Below, one piece after another: positions 24,196 to 38,106 of a stretch of DNA of 64,000 nt. Each line of letters starts with the position of its first letter. Within the stretch, counting starts at the first letter, position 1. The notes beneath the pieces are model-generated. The model worked only from the letters and a program-made list of their open reading frames with translations. It had not been told where the DNA came from and searched no databases. This stretch comes from Neostapfia colusana (taxonomy: Eukaryota; Streptophyta; Magnoliopsida; Poales; Poaceae). Made by a program: the position numbers and the translations under genes. The DNA is taken from contig JASWHV010000003.1 in NCBI GenBank assembly GCA_030760725.1, positions 111,198,153 to 111,262,152 of the forward strand, written 5' to 3'.

Positions 24196-25793
24196 CTACA
24201 CGTTTAATGAAATACGACATGTAAATTTAAATGCAATGTGTAAACTTGAATACTTAACTACTAATAACTCTAGCTAGCCCTCCCCTTTGGTTCTGAAATT
24301 TTTATGGTGTCTTGGTAGGGTCCTAACCAGAGTCTTGAGCAAGTTTCATTTGAAACAAAGTTCATCTGAACCTTGTACAAATAAAAGCCCATTTGGTCAA
24401 TATTTGAGCCTCTAAATAATTCCAGGGGTTTTCATGGCTCCAACCATTACTTTATGGAAACTAGAATTTAATATGGTTCTAATGGAATTGGTTTCATGTC
24501 ATTTGAATAATTCTACTGAAAGTTATGTCCTAATTAGGATTTGAGAAAATCTGAAAAATGTTTCTGTACATTTTTCTATTTTCTCAGGGCAGTTCTCTTA
24601 ATCACCCAATTATGGTAACTAAATTAACTTGGATGAGTCTGAAAATTTTACTGTGATTCAGGGATTTACAAATGAACCTCTCAGCCAAATTTCAGAATTT
24701 TTCACAAAGTAGTTCTCCAGATAAAATTCCAAACAGTTTAAATTTTTGGGATTTGATTCTGGAAAACTATTCACTTTCATGAGCTGAATTTGGTATTGCT
24801 GGAAAGTACTCAGAATTCTGAGTTCAGCAAAATTTGGTTCATCAAATTTGGAGTTTCCTAGCCAATGTTCTATTCATTTGAAGTTTGAACTAAAACTGGA
24901 AATTCCCAAAATGTTTAAATTCTGCGGGTGAGGTCCACTCCTCGAGCCAGCCCACTCAGAATGCGGACACACCACGGCCCACGGGGTTTTACCCGCGCTG
25001 CCGCACCGAATCCCGGCCGCAAACTGATCCCCGCGCGAGATCATAGGCTGACCGGTGGACCCGCCCCCCTCGTCTACCTCGCGCTCTCCAGCAGCTCCCG
25101 CGGCGGCACTTCGCCGGAGCGCTCGCCGCCGGGCGTTTCACCGTCCGACCTTCGACGAAACTTGCCGCCTGTGCCTAACTCGACTCGGAGAACACGCTGG
25201 TGCCCTCACCGGAGCTCGGCAATGGCCGGAACTATGCCCGCGACGTTGACAGAGCTTCCCTCTACTCCGGCGACGTCGCCCGGGCTACTCGGGGCCTTAT
25301 TCTTCCAACGGTTTGCTCCTACAGCTCCGCTGTGGCATGCTGAGCCCGAATATGAGCTCGGTTGGCCATGGAAATGGCCGGAACTAGGACCTCACCGTCG
25401 AATTAGGCCCGATATCGGTTGTTGCTCGAAAAACTCGGATAACCGCAACCCTAGCACATGATTCTTGCTGGTTTTCGATTCTAGGTGGTCGTGGCAGGGT
25501 GTAGATCGTGTGTTTAGCTCGGTACGCCCGGTGATAAGCCAAAACCCGTGAATTTTAGGATTTGGTGGAGCTCGGCCTTAAGAACACCGAAGTGTTCCCG
25601 GAAGAAATTCTCCCCCGATGGTGCATGAAATGCCGAACGGTAAGGACAAGCAGAACAAGCACCTTGTGGCGGTCGTTTCTTGTGTTGAGCGTCGGGCACG
25701 AGAGCGTCAGCGTTGCTCGGACGCCGGCGATCAGTGGGTGGCGAAACACCGAGTGTGTGGCCGGGTTTGTATGCGGTGGAACAGAGAGGATAC

Positions 25794-25816
25794 GGGGGGG
25801 GGGGGGGGGGGGGGGG
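25794..25816 (+). repeat. 23-nt poly-G run in B 3' LTR
   Basis: Twenty-three G. The same place in B's 5' LTR (near 50691-50697) has six. LTRs of one element start identical, so the expansion is post-insertional or an assembly error. Confidence 0.95.
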
Positions 25817-26597
25817 TTCACGCAGCCCAGCAGTGCAAGCGCAAACTCTGTAGCCGGCGCCCTCATCCCCCGAGCAGGAGGTGGCGCGGTGGCCGCGTTG
25901 GGACGGGGTCGACCCCGTGCGCTGTCGCCCGTAGGGGTGTTCAACCGCGTGCCTGAGTCGGTTTGATCCCTGGGTGGCTGACCAGTGGGCCCTCTTCTCC
26001 CCTCTAATTCTTTCTCCCCCTTCTGCTATAATTATCCCCAGCTACTAAACATTGAATGAGAGACTTAGCCCCCAAGTCTTGGTTTGAATTTGAGTCCTCA
26101 AATTTAAACTTTGTTTGGCTAAATTTGCTTCATGTTTGAACTGAAATTAAAATTCAGTTTTGAATTCTTGCAAATTTAGCTCCCGACAAGATGAACTCTA
26201 ATGGGGGTGAAAATTGGTGGGCTAACTCAGAAAAATGTGCTGAGTTTGAATATGAAGCTAACTTTTGAATTTGAGTGATGAAAGTTGCTGCAATTTGAAT
26301 TTACATTCAAATTGGCCTCTTTTTCAAATACCTCCAAAAGTGCCTCAAAAAGTGTTGGATTTACATGAAACTTGGACTGAAGCTTCCCAAGACTTTTTAA
26401 GTTCTAGGGGTGAGCTCAGCCTCTCATGTTCATGTGTAGAAATTCTACTTTGTGAAAGTGAAGGCTTTCCCCTCTAATCACTCTTTTGATGGAGGTTACT
26501 TGCTCTTCATAATATTTCCTAAGATATCCACAACAAAAACTGTGGTGTTGTGAGGTGAAGAAAAGTTTTTGCAGGTCCCTTTTCTTGGGCTTTTACA

Positions 26598-26610
26598 TCC
26601 CTCCCCCCTT
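26598..26610 (-). other. Polypurine tract of element B
   Basis: Reads AAGGGGGGAGGGA on the minus strand, immediately before the 3' LTR start TGTAAAAGCCC. Confidence 0.9.
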
Positions 26611-26663
26611 AAAAGAATCTTGTCCCGAGATTACAAAAGAAGAGACAGCGATGTAACAGGGAC

Positions 26664-29600
26664 TTACCCATGTTGAGACGCCATGAACTCCGGGTAATTT
26701 GAGCGAAGGAATTCCTCGCTCTCCCACGTCGCTTCTTCGGTGGTGTGGTTGCTCCAGAGTATTTTGTAGAACCACAATGTTCTGCTACGCGTGGTTCGGG
26801 CTTTCTCATCAATAATCGCCACCGGATACTCATCATATGTTAAATCTGGTTTCAGCTCGCCGATGTCTTCAGTAGGGACAGCAGCTGTATGCTTTAAACA
26901 TTTTCGCAGTTGCGAAACATGGAAAATATCATGGACACCAGCAAGGGATGCCGGTAGCTCCAATCGATACGCCGCTGGTCCACACTTCTCGGTGATAGCA
27001 TAGGGTCCAATGAAACGGGGAGCGAGATTCCCGTTGACGCTGGACCGGTGCACGCCCTTCATCGGAGACACACGGAGGTACACGTGTTCACCGATGTCAA
27101 AGTGCAACGGTCTACGCCTCTTATCAGCGTAGCTCTTCTGTCGGGATTGAGCGGCCTTCAAGTTAGCTTGAATCGCTCGAACGTGCTCTTCGGCGTCGTT
27201 CACCACATCAACCCCGAATGTGACCCTTTCACCGGATTCGCACCAATTTAATGGGGTGCGGCATTTGCGACCGTAGAGAGCTTCGTAGGGTGCCATATTG
27301 ATACTCGCCTGATAGCCGTTGTTGTACGAGAATTCCGCCAATGGTAGGTTATCATCCCAGTTCCTACCATGGTAGATGGCACATGCCCTCAACATGTCTT
27401 CCAGAACTTGATTCACCCTCTCTGTTTGGCCATCTGTCTGAGGGTGGTAGGCGGAGCTTCTAATCAGTTTAGTACCCAAAGCAGCATGCAACTGCTCCCA
27501 AAAGCGAGATACAAACAATGCACCTCGGTTTGAGACTATGGTCTTGGGTACACCATGCAGGCATAGAATCCTGGCAATATATAACTCCGCATATCTGTTG
27601 GCATGGAAATGTGTATGCACGGGAACGAAGTGAGCCGACTTGGTTAGTCGGTCAATGATCACCCAAATGGAATCATGCTTGTTGGATGTTAGGGGTAATC
27701 CCACAATGAAATCCATGCTCACATCTTCCCATTTCCATGCCGGAATCTTCAGGGGTTGCAACAGCCCTGATTTCCTCATATGATCCGCCTTCACTCGTCT
27801 ACACGTATCACACTCGGACACGTACTTCGCTACCTCCCGCTTCATCTGTGTCCACCAAAATTTCTTTTTCAAATCCTGGTACATTTTGTTTCTGCCCGGA
27901 TGAATGGAGTACCTAGACAAGTGAGCTTCATCGAGGATCTTTCTCCTCAGTCCCATATCCCGGGGTATGCGGTCATTGAACCATAGCGTCCCCTCATCAT
28001 CCTTCCGGAAACATTTGATCTCCCCATTGTCTGTCCGTCTCCGGAGATGTGCCATGCCTTTATCCGTCTTCTGAGCTGCAATGATGTCCTCCCTAATAGT
28101 AGGGATGAGGGCAAGGTTGTACAGCGATCCATAAGGAACCAAGTATAAACTTGGCTCTTCCTCCTCCACAGGTGTAATGGTGAGGTGATGGACATGTGAT
28201 TTCTGACTCAGCGCGTCGGCAACCACATTCGCCTTGCCGGGGTGGTAATGGATCTCAATCTCATAGTCCTTGATTAATTCTAACCACCTCCTTTGCCTCA
28301 TGTTCAGCTCCTTCTGGGTGAAAATATATTTCAGGCTCTAGTGGTCGGTATAGAGGTGCACCAGATTCCCCAGGAGATAGTGCCTCCACATTTTTAGCGC
28401 CAACACCACGGCAGCAAGCTCAAGATCATGAGTAGGATAATGCTGCTCATGGTTCCAAAGTTGGCGTGAGCCATAGGCGACCACACGTCCTTCCTGCATC
28501 AACACTCAGCCGATCCCAATACCGGACGCGTCGCAATACACGTCGAAGGGCTTTGTTGTATCCGGCTGAGCTAAGACCTGGGCTGTGGTGAGATGCTTCA
28601 CCAATGCTTGGAACGCTCCTTCACACGCCGTGTTCCAAACATATTTCGTCCCTTTCTTCAGCAATTCTGTCATCGGCTTAGCGAGCTTGGAGAAGCTTTG
28701 AATAAATCTCCGATGGTATCCCGCTAACCCGAGGAAGCTTCTGACTTCGTGAACTGAAGTGGGGGCTTTCCATTTCAGCACTTGCTCTATTTTGCTTGGG
28801 TCAACTGCAATGCCTTCAGCTGAGATGATATGTTCCAAGAATGGCACTTGGCTGATCCAAAACTCACATTTACTGAACTTGGCGTAGAGCTTGTGGTCTC
28901 GCAATCGTTGAAGAACGATCCTCAAGTGTTCGGCATGTTCGGCTTCTGTCTTGGAATAAACCAAGATATCATCGATGAACACTACCACGAACTTGTCCAG
29001 CTCTGGCATGAACACCGAGTTCATGAGATACATGAAATGGGCTGGAGTGTTTGTGAGACCAAAAGACATGACGAGATATTCATATAATCCATATCTCGTC
29101 GAGATGGCCGTCTTCAGGATATCCTCCGCCCGGATCTTTATCTGATGATATCCAGAGCGAAGGTCCATCTTGGAGAATACACTTGCACCCACAAGTTGAT
29201 CAAATAGTATGTCGATGCGGGGCAGTGGGTAATTATTCTTGATGGTGATGGTGTTGAGCGGCCGGTAATCCACACACAGCCTCAGGGTTTCATCCTTCTT
29301 CTTTACAAACAGCGCCGAGCATCCCCAAGGCGAGGAACTCGGCCTAATGAAACCCTTGCTCAACAGATCATTGAGCTGTTCTTTTAATTCAGCCAGCTCG
29401 TTTGGAGCCATTTTATATGGTCTCCGCGATATGGGCGTAGTCCCGGGTGCAAGTTCAATCTTGAATTCGTCATTCCGCTCAGATGGCATGCCCGGAAGAT
29501 CATCCGGGAACACATTGGGATACTCCCGGACTACGGGGATGTCCTCTAACTTGAGAGCTTCAGTATTGTTGACTGCTGACACCTCCCGGACTGGATTATC

Positions 29601-31187
29601 TAATAGGAGGGACTGCGGACGGTGTAGTGGGGAGTTGAGGTGAACCGTCCGTGCTAGAGTTTCCAGGACAGCGCAATGGTAGCTTAGCCATGACATTCCC
29701 AAGATTGCATCAATCTTCTGTCCCTCAAGGATAATCATAGTGGTGGGATATATCTTCCCACCTAAGCACAGTGGTGCTTTTGCAAACATCATAGTTGCTG
29801 AAATCTTTCCTCCCGGTGAGCAGATCATATAAGAACACTCGGTTGGAAAGGCTTCCAGCTGATGCTTAACCACATATGATGCGCTTATAAAGTTGTGGGT
29901 TGCACCAGAATCAAAAAGTATGATGATGGCTTGATTGTTGAGAGTAAACGTACCGGCCAGCACGTTTTCTCCCTCTGGGGCGTCCTCATTGTCGAGGTTG
30001 CAGACGCCCCCAGTCCGCTGACCAGCCTTCTTCACCGGAGGTCGGCCTCGAGCACCGCCCTGGAACTGGGCTTGCCCGCTGCTCTGCTGCCTCTGGGGAT
30101 AGTCCTTCGCGAAGTGGCCCGCCTGGCCACACGTGAAGCAGGTGAAACGCGGCGGTCCCCCGCTGATCGGTGGACGGAAACCCGGGGCACGTTGTTGCGG
30201 TGGAAACGCCCGGGGTGCCGTCTGCTGCTGCTGCTGTCTTGGTGGTGGCATCGGCAGACGGAACGGAGGTGCCTGAAAGGGACGTCCCCCGAACCATTGA
30301 GGTCGTGCCGGTGGATGCCACTGCTGCCCGGATGGTGTCCGATACACCATACGGTACTTCTGTGGAGCGCCACCACCACTGCTGGGCGGAGCGCGGTGCT
30401 TCCTCTGCTCAGCTGCCAACTCCCGATGAGCGTCTTCTTGCATAATCACGGCATTGACTAAGTCGTTGAAGGTGCCGCGATTCCACTGAACGAGGTGCGT
30501 CTTCATTTCAGGGTGTAACCCCCGATAGAAGTGCTCCCGCTTCTTCTCCTCAGTGGAGATATAGTCTCACACATATTGTGCCAGATGGTTGAAGGCACGG
30601 GAGTAGTCATGGGCACTCCTCCCACCCTGCTTCAGTTCCAAAAATTCTTGGAACTTCCTCTTCATGATCCCGGGAGGGATATGATAGGCGCGGAACGCCT
30701 CCCGGAACTCTCCCCACTCCACGATATGGCCAACAGGACGTGAGGCGACATAGTTCGCCCACCACGCACCAGCGGCACCGTGAAGTTGCTGTGCTGCAAA
30801 CAAGGTCTTTTGCCGCTCCGTGCATTGGAGCAGCCCGAACTTGGACTCGATGGTCCGCAGCCAGTTGTCAGCCTCCAGTGGTTCTTCTGCTTCTGTGAAC
30901 ACTGGAGGGTGCGTACTCATGAAGTCCGAGTACAACACCTCATGGGGCTCACGGGGCCCCCTCTCTTGACGTCCCCCCGCCTGGGACGTATTCTGCACGA
31001 TCATGCGGAGCAGGTCGGTCTGCTCCTCATGACCCCCCACCAGTGCCGCTATCACATCCGCTAGGGTAAGCGGAGGCGGCGGTGGTGGCTGCTGCTGCGG
31101 GGTGCTGTCATAGGCTGGTGGCTGGGAGTCATCGCCTCCCTTCTGGCTAGACCCACCAACCTCGTGCATGGTCCTAGTGCGAACCAT
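26664..31187 (-). pseudogene. Element B gag-pol polyprotein, one frame with three stops
   Basis: One frame of 1508 codons from the ATG at 31187 (directly after TTGCAG) to TAA at 26666-26664. There are three internal stops and no frameshift: TGA 30569-30567 in gag, TGA 28508-28506 in RNase H just after GIG, and TAG 28340-28338 in RNase H after YTDH. Domain order: proline-rich N-terminus (QQQPPPPPP), gag, zinc knuckle CFTCGQAGHFAKDYP (last Cys changed to Tyr), protease DSGATHNF, RT with VFIDDILVYS, RNase H, integrase zinc finger and DDE core, and a C-terminal chromodomain (TLWFYKILWSNH). The frame stays open some 75 codons upstream of the chosen ATG, so an earlier start cannot be excluded. A chromovirus polyprotein, probably Tekay/Del; replication-defective as it stands. 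Confidence 0.94.
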
Positions 31188-32972
31188 CTGCAACCATACG
31201 ACAATAAACATCAGTCCCGCAACATATTGCATGCAGTCCAATAACAATAGGCGTAAAAACATAATGATAATAAAACATGCGATACATCTTGTATGTAGAT
31301 AATGTAATAACTTTGCACAAGCTACACCATTACCAGTCCAAATATAAGCTAGTTTATCCAACTTGATGAATCTCCTCTTTGGAAGCTCACCACAACTAGG
31401 TTTGGTCACTACGAGACGTTACTATCGCGTTGTCATCACGTATACCCCCCCTTTTATCTTCAATACGACACAAACATGGTCTCTAGTAAAAGACACTTGA
31501 GTGAAACCTATACTCAGATCTTTCACTAGTTGAAGATATCCTCTCAGGAGTATGTTCCACCCCATTGGATGTATTCAAACCCCCTCTAGGGTACAACAAC
31601 CTCTCAACTGAGTTCAACTATCATTCCTCTGTCAGAATGACCAGTTTCTACATATACAAGATTATGATCTGGTTCTAGGCATTTTCATAACTCAATCTTA
31701 ATACCAAAGTTAAAGTTAACTTCAGTATCTTTCCAACGAGTACTTATTTGCCCTCAGATCAGCTTTGGTTAAAAAGTTATGCTAATTCAAAGTCAGCAGA
31801 ATTTCTGGAAGAATTTTAACAGCACCTCCCTTGGAAAGTTGCTGTTTTCCACTCTGGTTTCCACTGAAATCTGTGCTGAAATTTTCAGACACTCTGAATT
31901 GCAAAGATGTAACACATCTTCTACCCTTTATAAAGATGTATCATATGAAAATTTTAGATTTTTCTACTGGGATTTATCATTGAAAAACAGCAGTCCAGAG
32001 CATGTTTCACTCTGTCCTGGTTCTGGATAGTTTACATTTCTCTGGGATTTAAGCCATCTTAAGGTATGCCTCAGCTCTGGAAGTCTACAACAAAGTCTTA
32101 GGGTACTTAAATACCTTTCCAGAACTATATACCACACCTCCCTGGGCTAAAAGACCTGTGAGTTTTGCCCTGTTGAAGATCAGCAAACTTGCTACCCAAA
32201 ACAGAGCACTCTGTTTTTCATCCCTTTGGCTATCCTACTCCACTATGACATTCTTATACCCAACCAGGGTCCTAAATGTTGAACCTAATTATTTTAATTC
32301 CTTGTTATCATTATTTTCATGCATATGCCTACAATATCTCGGTACTACGTTCCTCACAAAAGAAAATCCTAACCGGATCATGCCGGCATATACGTCTCAA
32401 GTGTGGCACTAAACGGTCTCTCGCACACGTTTAGTACACGGATACATACGTGGTTAGTACCTGCAGAAGACCACACAATAATGGTGCACTCAAGGGTTGT
32501 TTTCATTTCAGGCAGGATCATATTAAAAATAAATACAAATGCCCGTATCATTGCCATACGACCGTCCTTGAGTTAGGTCACGTCTCAAGGTACGTGATCG
32601 TGTTTCAACACCACACGATGGGGAACCCGAGTATGTCATGAACGGGTCGTCACGGTTGGGAATGTTATCAACCCAACAGATACCACCTACTTCCCTGCAG
32701 GGCACGCCGATGGCAAGCGCTGCGTATGTCCTCCTTGGCTATTTCTAGACGAACACACTCTCGTGTTACTGACCACGCGATGGGGTCACCACTTACTTGC
32801 CTAATGCATGCTAGGGATCAGTGTTTCATATGAACTCAGGAACATGCAGAGTCCAAGAGTTTCATATTAATGTCTCACACCAAGCTGTGAGACCTATCCC
32901 TGAACCACGTTCCTCGTCAGGGGAGCTAACCGAAATTGAACCGCTTTCGGTGGCGTTCCTTACCATACTTAC
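31188..32972 (-). other. Leader of element B, probable 5' UTR intron
   Basis: The minus strand has a strong donor-like TGTG/GTAAGT at 32972 and the acceptor TTGCAG ending at 31188, just before the gag ATG. The same pair of signals sits at the same places in C. No ORF is conserved in between. Splicing is inference. Confidence 0.4.
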
Positions 32973-33150
32973 CACAGCGTAGGTGCGTCGTTACATAATT
33001 AAAATTCAGAATTATAACACATAGGTTAGTCTTTGTCACTTTTAAGTAACTATGCTAATATAGTACTTACTTGGGCAACTACCGATTCCTCACCATAAAC
33101 CTAAGTTTTCCCGTAATATAGTCCTTAAGTACTGTGCTATCCCCAATGCG

Positions 33151-33162
33151 GCTCTGATACCA
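33151..33162 (-). other. Primer binding site of element B (initiator-Met tRNA)
   Basis: Minus strand reads TGGTATCAGAGC, an exact match to the plant initiator-Met primer site, 3 nt from the 5' LTR end. Confidence 0.93.
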
Positions 33163-33422
33163 GGCTGTGGCGGACCGGGATCTGCTCATCCAGGATCGCA
33201 GAGGGTGGTGCCGCATGATGCAACACCTGACACCACACGTCATAAGAACACAATATATTACATGGGAAAACAACTGAACTGTACAAAGTAGTACAAACTC
33301 CAGTTACAAAATATTATTTATCTTACACAGCGAAAGTCTACACTATACAACTCACGCCCGCCTATCTAGCAAAAGTCGGCTGCCCAGCCCTAGGGCAACC
33401 CACACTAGCTACACTCTTCAGC

Positions 33423-34624
33423 TCAGCGCGGCGTGTACAGCTCCCACTCAGCCGTGGTCCCCGACGGAGGGTAACCCTCGCCGGTGGACTCGTACTCCAA
33501 GTCCGTGGGTGGCTCCTCACCTGAAAAACACTTAAGCAGCAACCGTGAGCACGATGGCTCAACAAGACTTAACCGACTCACCTAAGCATGTAACTGTACA
33601 TGAGGGGTACAATAGACATAGGATAGTAATAGTGCATCAATGGACACGCCTACAAGTTCATCCTTAGTTCATCTTTTAGCCCCAAGTTAACAGTTCAGGA
33701 ATCTGAAATTTAGTAAGCAGTATTTGGTGGCACACATGTAGCAATACAATTATATCAATCAGCAATATTGAATCATCATATTTCATACATTAGCCTATGT
33801 CACGACTCAGTGACCAAGTGGTACTCTTCACCGTGAGGGACGGTGAATCGACTCGATATACACCTGCAGGGAAACCCAAAGAGCACGTCACGTACGCCCA
33901 CCCGTGGAGCTGCACGGCACGCTCACTCGATGTCGTACGGGACAACCTTTCACCCAACAGCCCAAACGTCGAACCGGTCGCACCGAAACGAGCAGGAGGT
34001 TCCCCACACGGAGCATCTCTCTATGCCCGTTGGCAGATTTCCACCTTGCTGCCCTCAGCCTACACCTATAAATCGGTGCGTTATGCCTCGACGCCCGGAG
34101 GTTTAGGCTACATTGGTTTATCGGGGCCAACAAATCCGATATGCCTTCGGTACGTTCAAACTTGATCAGTGTGGGCCGCACACGGATCGGTCCTCAATTA
34201 ACACGGACAGGGCTGCGCACACAAGACTCCCTCTTGCTGCGCCCTAGCCCCTGCCAAGTCTCCTTTTCATTACTAAAGTGATCTCACATCACTCGAACCA
34301 ATCCCGTGTGTCCCAATCCTATCTTGCGAGTAGATGCCAACTACTCGACTTGTACCGAAGTCCTATGACTCATTAAGCATAGCCTGTCTATTCGAGGTCT
34401 TAGACACTACCCTCACTCTTATGGAAAAATTCTGGTCATGCAAGTGGGGTTCCATTCATCCTACCCCTAATGCACATTCATACATCACCCTAATTATGTG
34501 AACAGAGCAAAACTTGATAAAAGAGTTAATGCAAACCAGCGCTTGCCTTGTTGCTGCTGGTCAGTAGTTAGCTCTTCTTCCGGAAGGAGGAAGTCCAGCA
34601 CTTCTGGAGTCTCTTCTTCAGCGA
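33423..34624 (-). CDS. LTR-embedded two-exon coding unit, intact copy in B 5' LTR
   Basis: Block 1 is 34624-34547 (78 nt) after GTGTAG; block 2 is 33520-33423 (98 nt, TGA end) after TTTTTCAG. The 1,026-bp spacer begins GCAAGC and ends AG, a GC-AG intron with a strong AAG/GC donor. The joined frame is open and reads LDFLLP, DQQQQ, YESTGEGYPPSG. Block 1 is one whole codon shorter than in C, so the length change preserves the frame. The start exon is unknown. Product: short acidic peptide, unknown role. Confidence 0.52.
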
Positions 34625-35492
34625 CTACACATTTAATGAAATACGACATGTAAATTTAAATGCAATGTGTAAACTTGAATACTTAACTACTAATAACTCT
34701 AGCTAGCCCTCCCCTTTGGTTCTGAAACTTTTATGGTGTCTTGGTAGGGTCCTAACCAGAGTCTTGACCAAGTTTCATTTGAAACAAAGGGGTTTTCATG
34801 GCTCCAACCATTACTTTCTGGAAACTAGAATTTAAGATGGTTCTAATGGAATTGGTTTCGTGTCATTTGAAGAATTCTACTGAAAGTTATGTCCTAATTA
34901 GGATTTGAGAAAATCTGAAAAATGTTTTTGTACATTTTTCTATTTTCTCAGGGCAGTTCTCTTAATCACCCAATTAGGGTAACTAAATGAACTTGGATGA
35001 GTCTGAAAATTTTACAGTGATCCAGGGATTTATAAATGAACCTCTCAGCCAAATTTCAGAATTTTTCATAAAGTAGTTCTCCAGATAAAACTCCAAACAG
35101 TTTAAATTTTAGGGATTTAATTCTGGAAAACTATTCACTTTCATGAGCTGAATTTGCTATTGATGGAAAGTACTCAGAATTATGAGTTCAGCAAAATTTG
35201 GTTCATCGAATTTGGAGTTTCCTAACCAAAGTTCTATTCATTTGAAGTTTCAACTAAAACTGGAAATTCCCAAAATGTTTAAATTCTGCGGGTGGGGCCC
35301 ACTCCTCGAGCCGGCCCACTCAGAATGCGGCCACACCACGGACCACGGGGTTTTACCCGCGCTGCCGTACTGAATCCCGGCCGCAAACCGATCCCTGCGC
35401 GAGATCAGAGGCTGACCGTGGACCCGGCCCCCCTCCCCTTCGTCTACCTCGCGCTCTCCCGCAGCTCCCGCGGCGGCGCTTCGCCGGAGCGC

Positions 35493-35497
35493 TCGCC
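35493..35497. repeat. Target-site duplication of element C (left copy)
   Basis: TCGCC here and at 50018-50022. The undisturbed sequence in B's 3' LTR near 25118-25135 has a single TCGCC, proving the empty site. Confidence 0.95.
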
Positions 35498-38106
35498 TGC
35501 AAAAGCCCAAGAAAAGGGACTTGCAAAATTTTTCTTCACCTCACAACACCACAGTTCTTGTTGTGGATAGATGGTGAAAAAGTGGGAAGAGCATGTAACC
35601 TCCATCAAACGAGTGGTTAGAGGGGAAGCCTACACTTTCACAAAGTGGGAATTTTACACATGACACATGAGGGGGTGATTCAAAACTGTTGCATTCAAAC
35701 TCATGGTTGCAGCAGCTAAAACAAAGATTAAAGTGCATAATTGGATTCCTCAGGACCACATTAGTGGGGAGGCAAAGTTTCAATAATTTTTGAAAAGGTT
35801 TGCTACCCATTTGTCCAAAAAGGATCCAAATGTGCAAGAATTCAAATATACATTTGAATTTGGGGGAGATTTGCCCAACCATACAAATGTAGGTCAGTTT
35901 GAAACTCCAAACATTTGAATTCATCTCTTGCCAAGTTTTGGAGATCTTTTGAGGGGTGGGGGAGCACTGACAAGTGGGTCCCACATGTCATTGGGGAGGA
36001 TCAAATTGCACAAAAGTCAACAGCCTTAGGGGCTAAGTATTGCACTTGGAACAGAGCCGAGGCTCCACCGAGCGACACCGCGAGGGAAATCCGGACGCCA
36101 CCTCCTGCTGAATCGCATGCGCTGGCGAACTCTTCGTGGCGGGGGGCCTTAACTCTCAGCCGGGCTCAGCGAGCCACAGCACCGAGAGAAGCCCGTTCCC
36201 TCACTCTCACCGCCAGAGAACGGAGGCACCACCGCCATCACCAAATCGCCCGGGAGCGATCGCAGCTCGCGTGGAAGCATCGGCAGCTCAGCAAACCAGC
36301 ATTCCCAGACCTCCCACGCACTCCCCGCACCACTTCCGATCGAGCTGAGCCACCACAAACCGCGCAAACGACGTTCTTCGTGGCAGCCGGGAAGAACCGA
36401 GCCATGGTGCTCCCATGGGCAGCTCGGTAGAAGACTTGTCACGACCCAGAAGGAGCGGTTTTGGACGCGCCTAGGCTCCACGCTGCTCGACCCTATAGCC
36501 TAGAACCAGTGACCGATCATCGCCGGCGAATTTCGCAAAACATCTCCAACCGGTGCAGAACTACCCTCGGGTAAGAAACCCACAAATTCCCCACATATGC
36601 TTGCTTAGAGTTTATCAAACTGCACTCACAGGAGCTAGACTTGACGGCGCCCAAGTTTGCTTCGCAACCCTAGTTTAATTTTGGCTGTAGCCGGCGTATT
36701 TCCCGGTTTTCCAGCCGCGGTTATGGCGGGAAGGGTCGGGCTCACGGCGACGGCTAGGTTAGAGCTCTCCCCGAGCCCTGGCATGTCCTTGTCGACCTTC
36801 TCTGAGATTCCCCGGTGCTGTAGAGCCTTTCCACCGAGGTTTTGGCGGGCTGAGCTGGCCGAGTAGCATAACCGAAGGGAGTCCGAGCCGCTGCACCGTC
36901 GCCGGCTAGGTTAGGGCCACCGCCGACCGGAGCAGTCGGTACCATCGTGTTCAGCGCGCGAAAGTAGGCCCAGGCGGCGAGTTTCTGGCCGGGAGGCGGT
37001 CGGGAAGCCAAGTCCGGCGAGTTCCGAGGTGTGCCGGCGAGGGGGCGGCGCGGGAAAAAGAGCGGGTGCGAGGAAGAAGACGAGCCGGCCGGGCCCGCTC
37101 GTCAGTCCCTCGTTGCACAGCGTGGGGATTTTCTGTTGCACCGGATCAGCTGTGAACACGCGGAGAACAGTCCTGTGGCCCCGTGTGGCGCAGCCGAGGT
37201 GGTGACACGTGGGGGCCGGGCCCGCTGTCAGGAATTTGAACTTTTCCCGGTTAATTCGAATTCCAGAATTTCCCCAAACTTTAGAACCACATAACTTTTG
37301 CTAGGAGGCCCCAAATTTAGTGATTCAAATTGGGTTGGATTCAGCTTGCATAGCTCCATCCAAATATGCAACTCAATTTGTATGAAACCTATATTTAATT
37401 CTGGAAAATTCTTTAAAGCTTTTCAGCAAAAGAATTTTAGAGGGAGTTTGGTTCATCCAAAAATCCCCAAATTTTGCCAGAATGTTCCTTAGGATGTTAG
37501 TGAACCCTTGTAAAAGTTTCAGACCATTTGAAGGTTATTTGGTCAGAGCAATTCAAATGTGAAGGTGCTGTGTTCATTTGAATACAGAAACATTTTCAGA
37601 GAATTTCCAAAACTTGGAAATTCAGTTCTGGGCAAATCTTAGCTCCAAAAATGATAGGAAAATTCATGCAAACTCTATGAGCTATAGTTGAAATTTTAGT
37701 TCACTAAGTTGGGCATGAACAGGGGTGTTACCTCAGAATTAATTCTTCTTTGCTTAATTGCTAAAAGAATTATTCTGAGCAAACCACTCAATGAACAGTG
37801 CTAAATGTTTGGTCCAGATGGTTTTCTTGTGACAAGGAACTCACACAAAAATTCTCAGCTCCATTGGAGCTCTGGATCACCCCTGTCCTGTTTAACCACT
37901 TGAGGGATTAATATGAATAAGGGGGAAACCACTTAGCACTTAACCATTTACTTAGGTCCAAACCCAAACCACTAAACCCCAGTTCATCTTTAAATTCTTA
38001 AACAGAGTTCCAGTGGTTAGAAACTGGGTATTAGAACTAATATCAGAAGCATTACAATAAGCTTATGTGCATATTCATTAACATGTAGTATTTCATTAAC
38101 GTGTAG

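Larger units (their letters stand above)
22740..26597 (-). repeat. 3' LTR of element B
   Basis: 3,858 bp, TGTAAAAGCCC to GGTCCGCCACA when read on the minus strand. It contains a GC-rich block at 24930-25970 with a 23-G run (plus strand) at 25794-25816, the two-exon unit (damaged copy) and the conserved R-like block at about 23395-23830. The ORFs in the GC-rich block are not conserved with C. Confidence 0.92.
33166..35497 (-). repeat. 5' LTR of element B, U5-side part
   Basis: TGTGGCGGACC at 33166 up to the insertion point of C at 35497; the LTR continues at 50023-51477. It lacks about 65 bp relative to the 3' LTR at 34789/34790, with a 2-bp AG at the junction. It contains an intact two-exon unit and the hairpin with loop ATGCCAA (near 34328-34350). 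Confidence 0.92.

Noticed and set aside
24928..25461. 177-codon ORF in the GC-rich part of B 3' LTR
   Set aside because: Not kept in frame in the homologous B 5' LTR halves or in C; proline/arginine-rich composition reflects GC content.
31188..31409. Upstream in-frame extension of B gag to 31409
   Set aside because: The upstream residues lie in the predicted intron/acceptor region and do not align in frame with A or C; the ATG after CAG is shared by all three.
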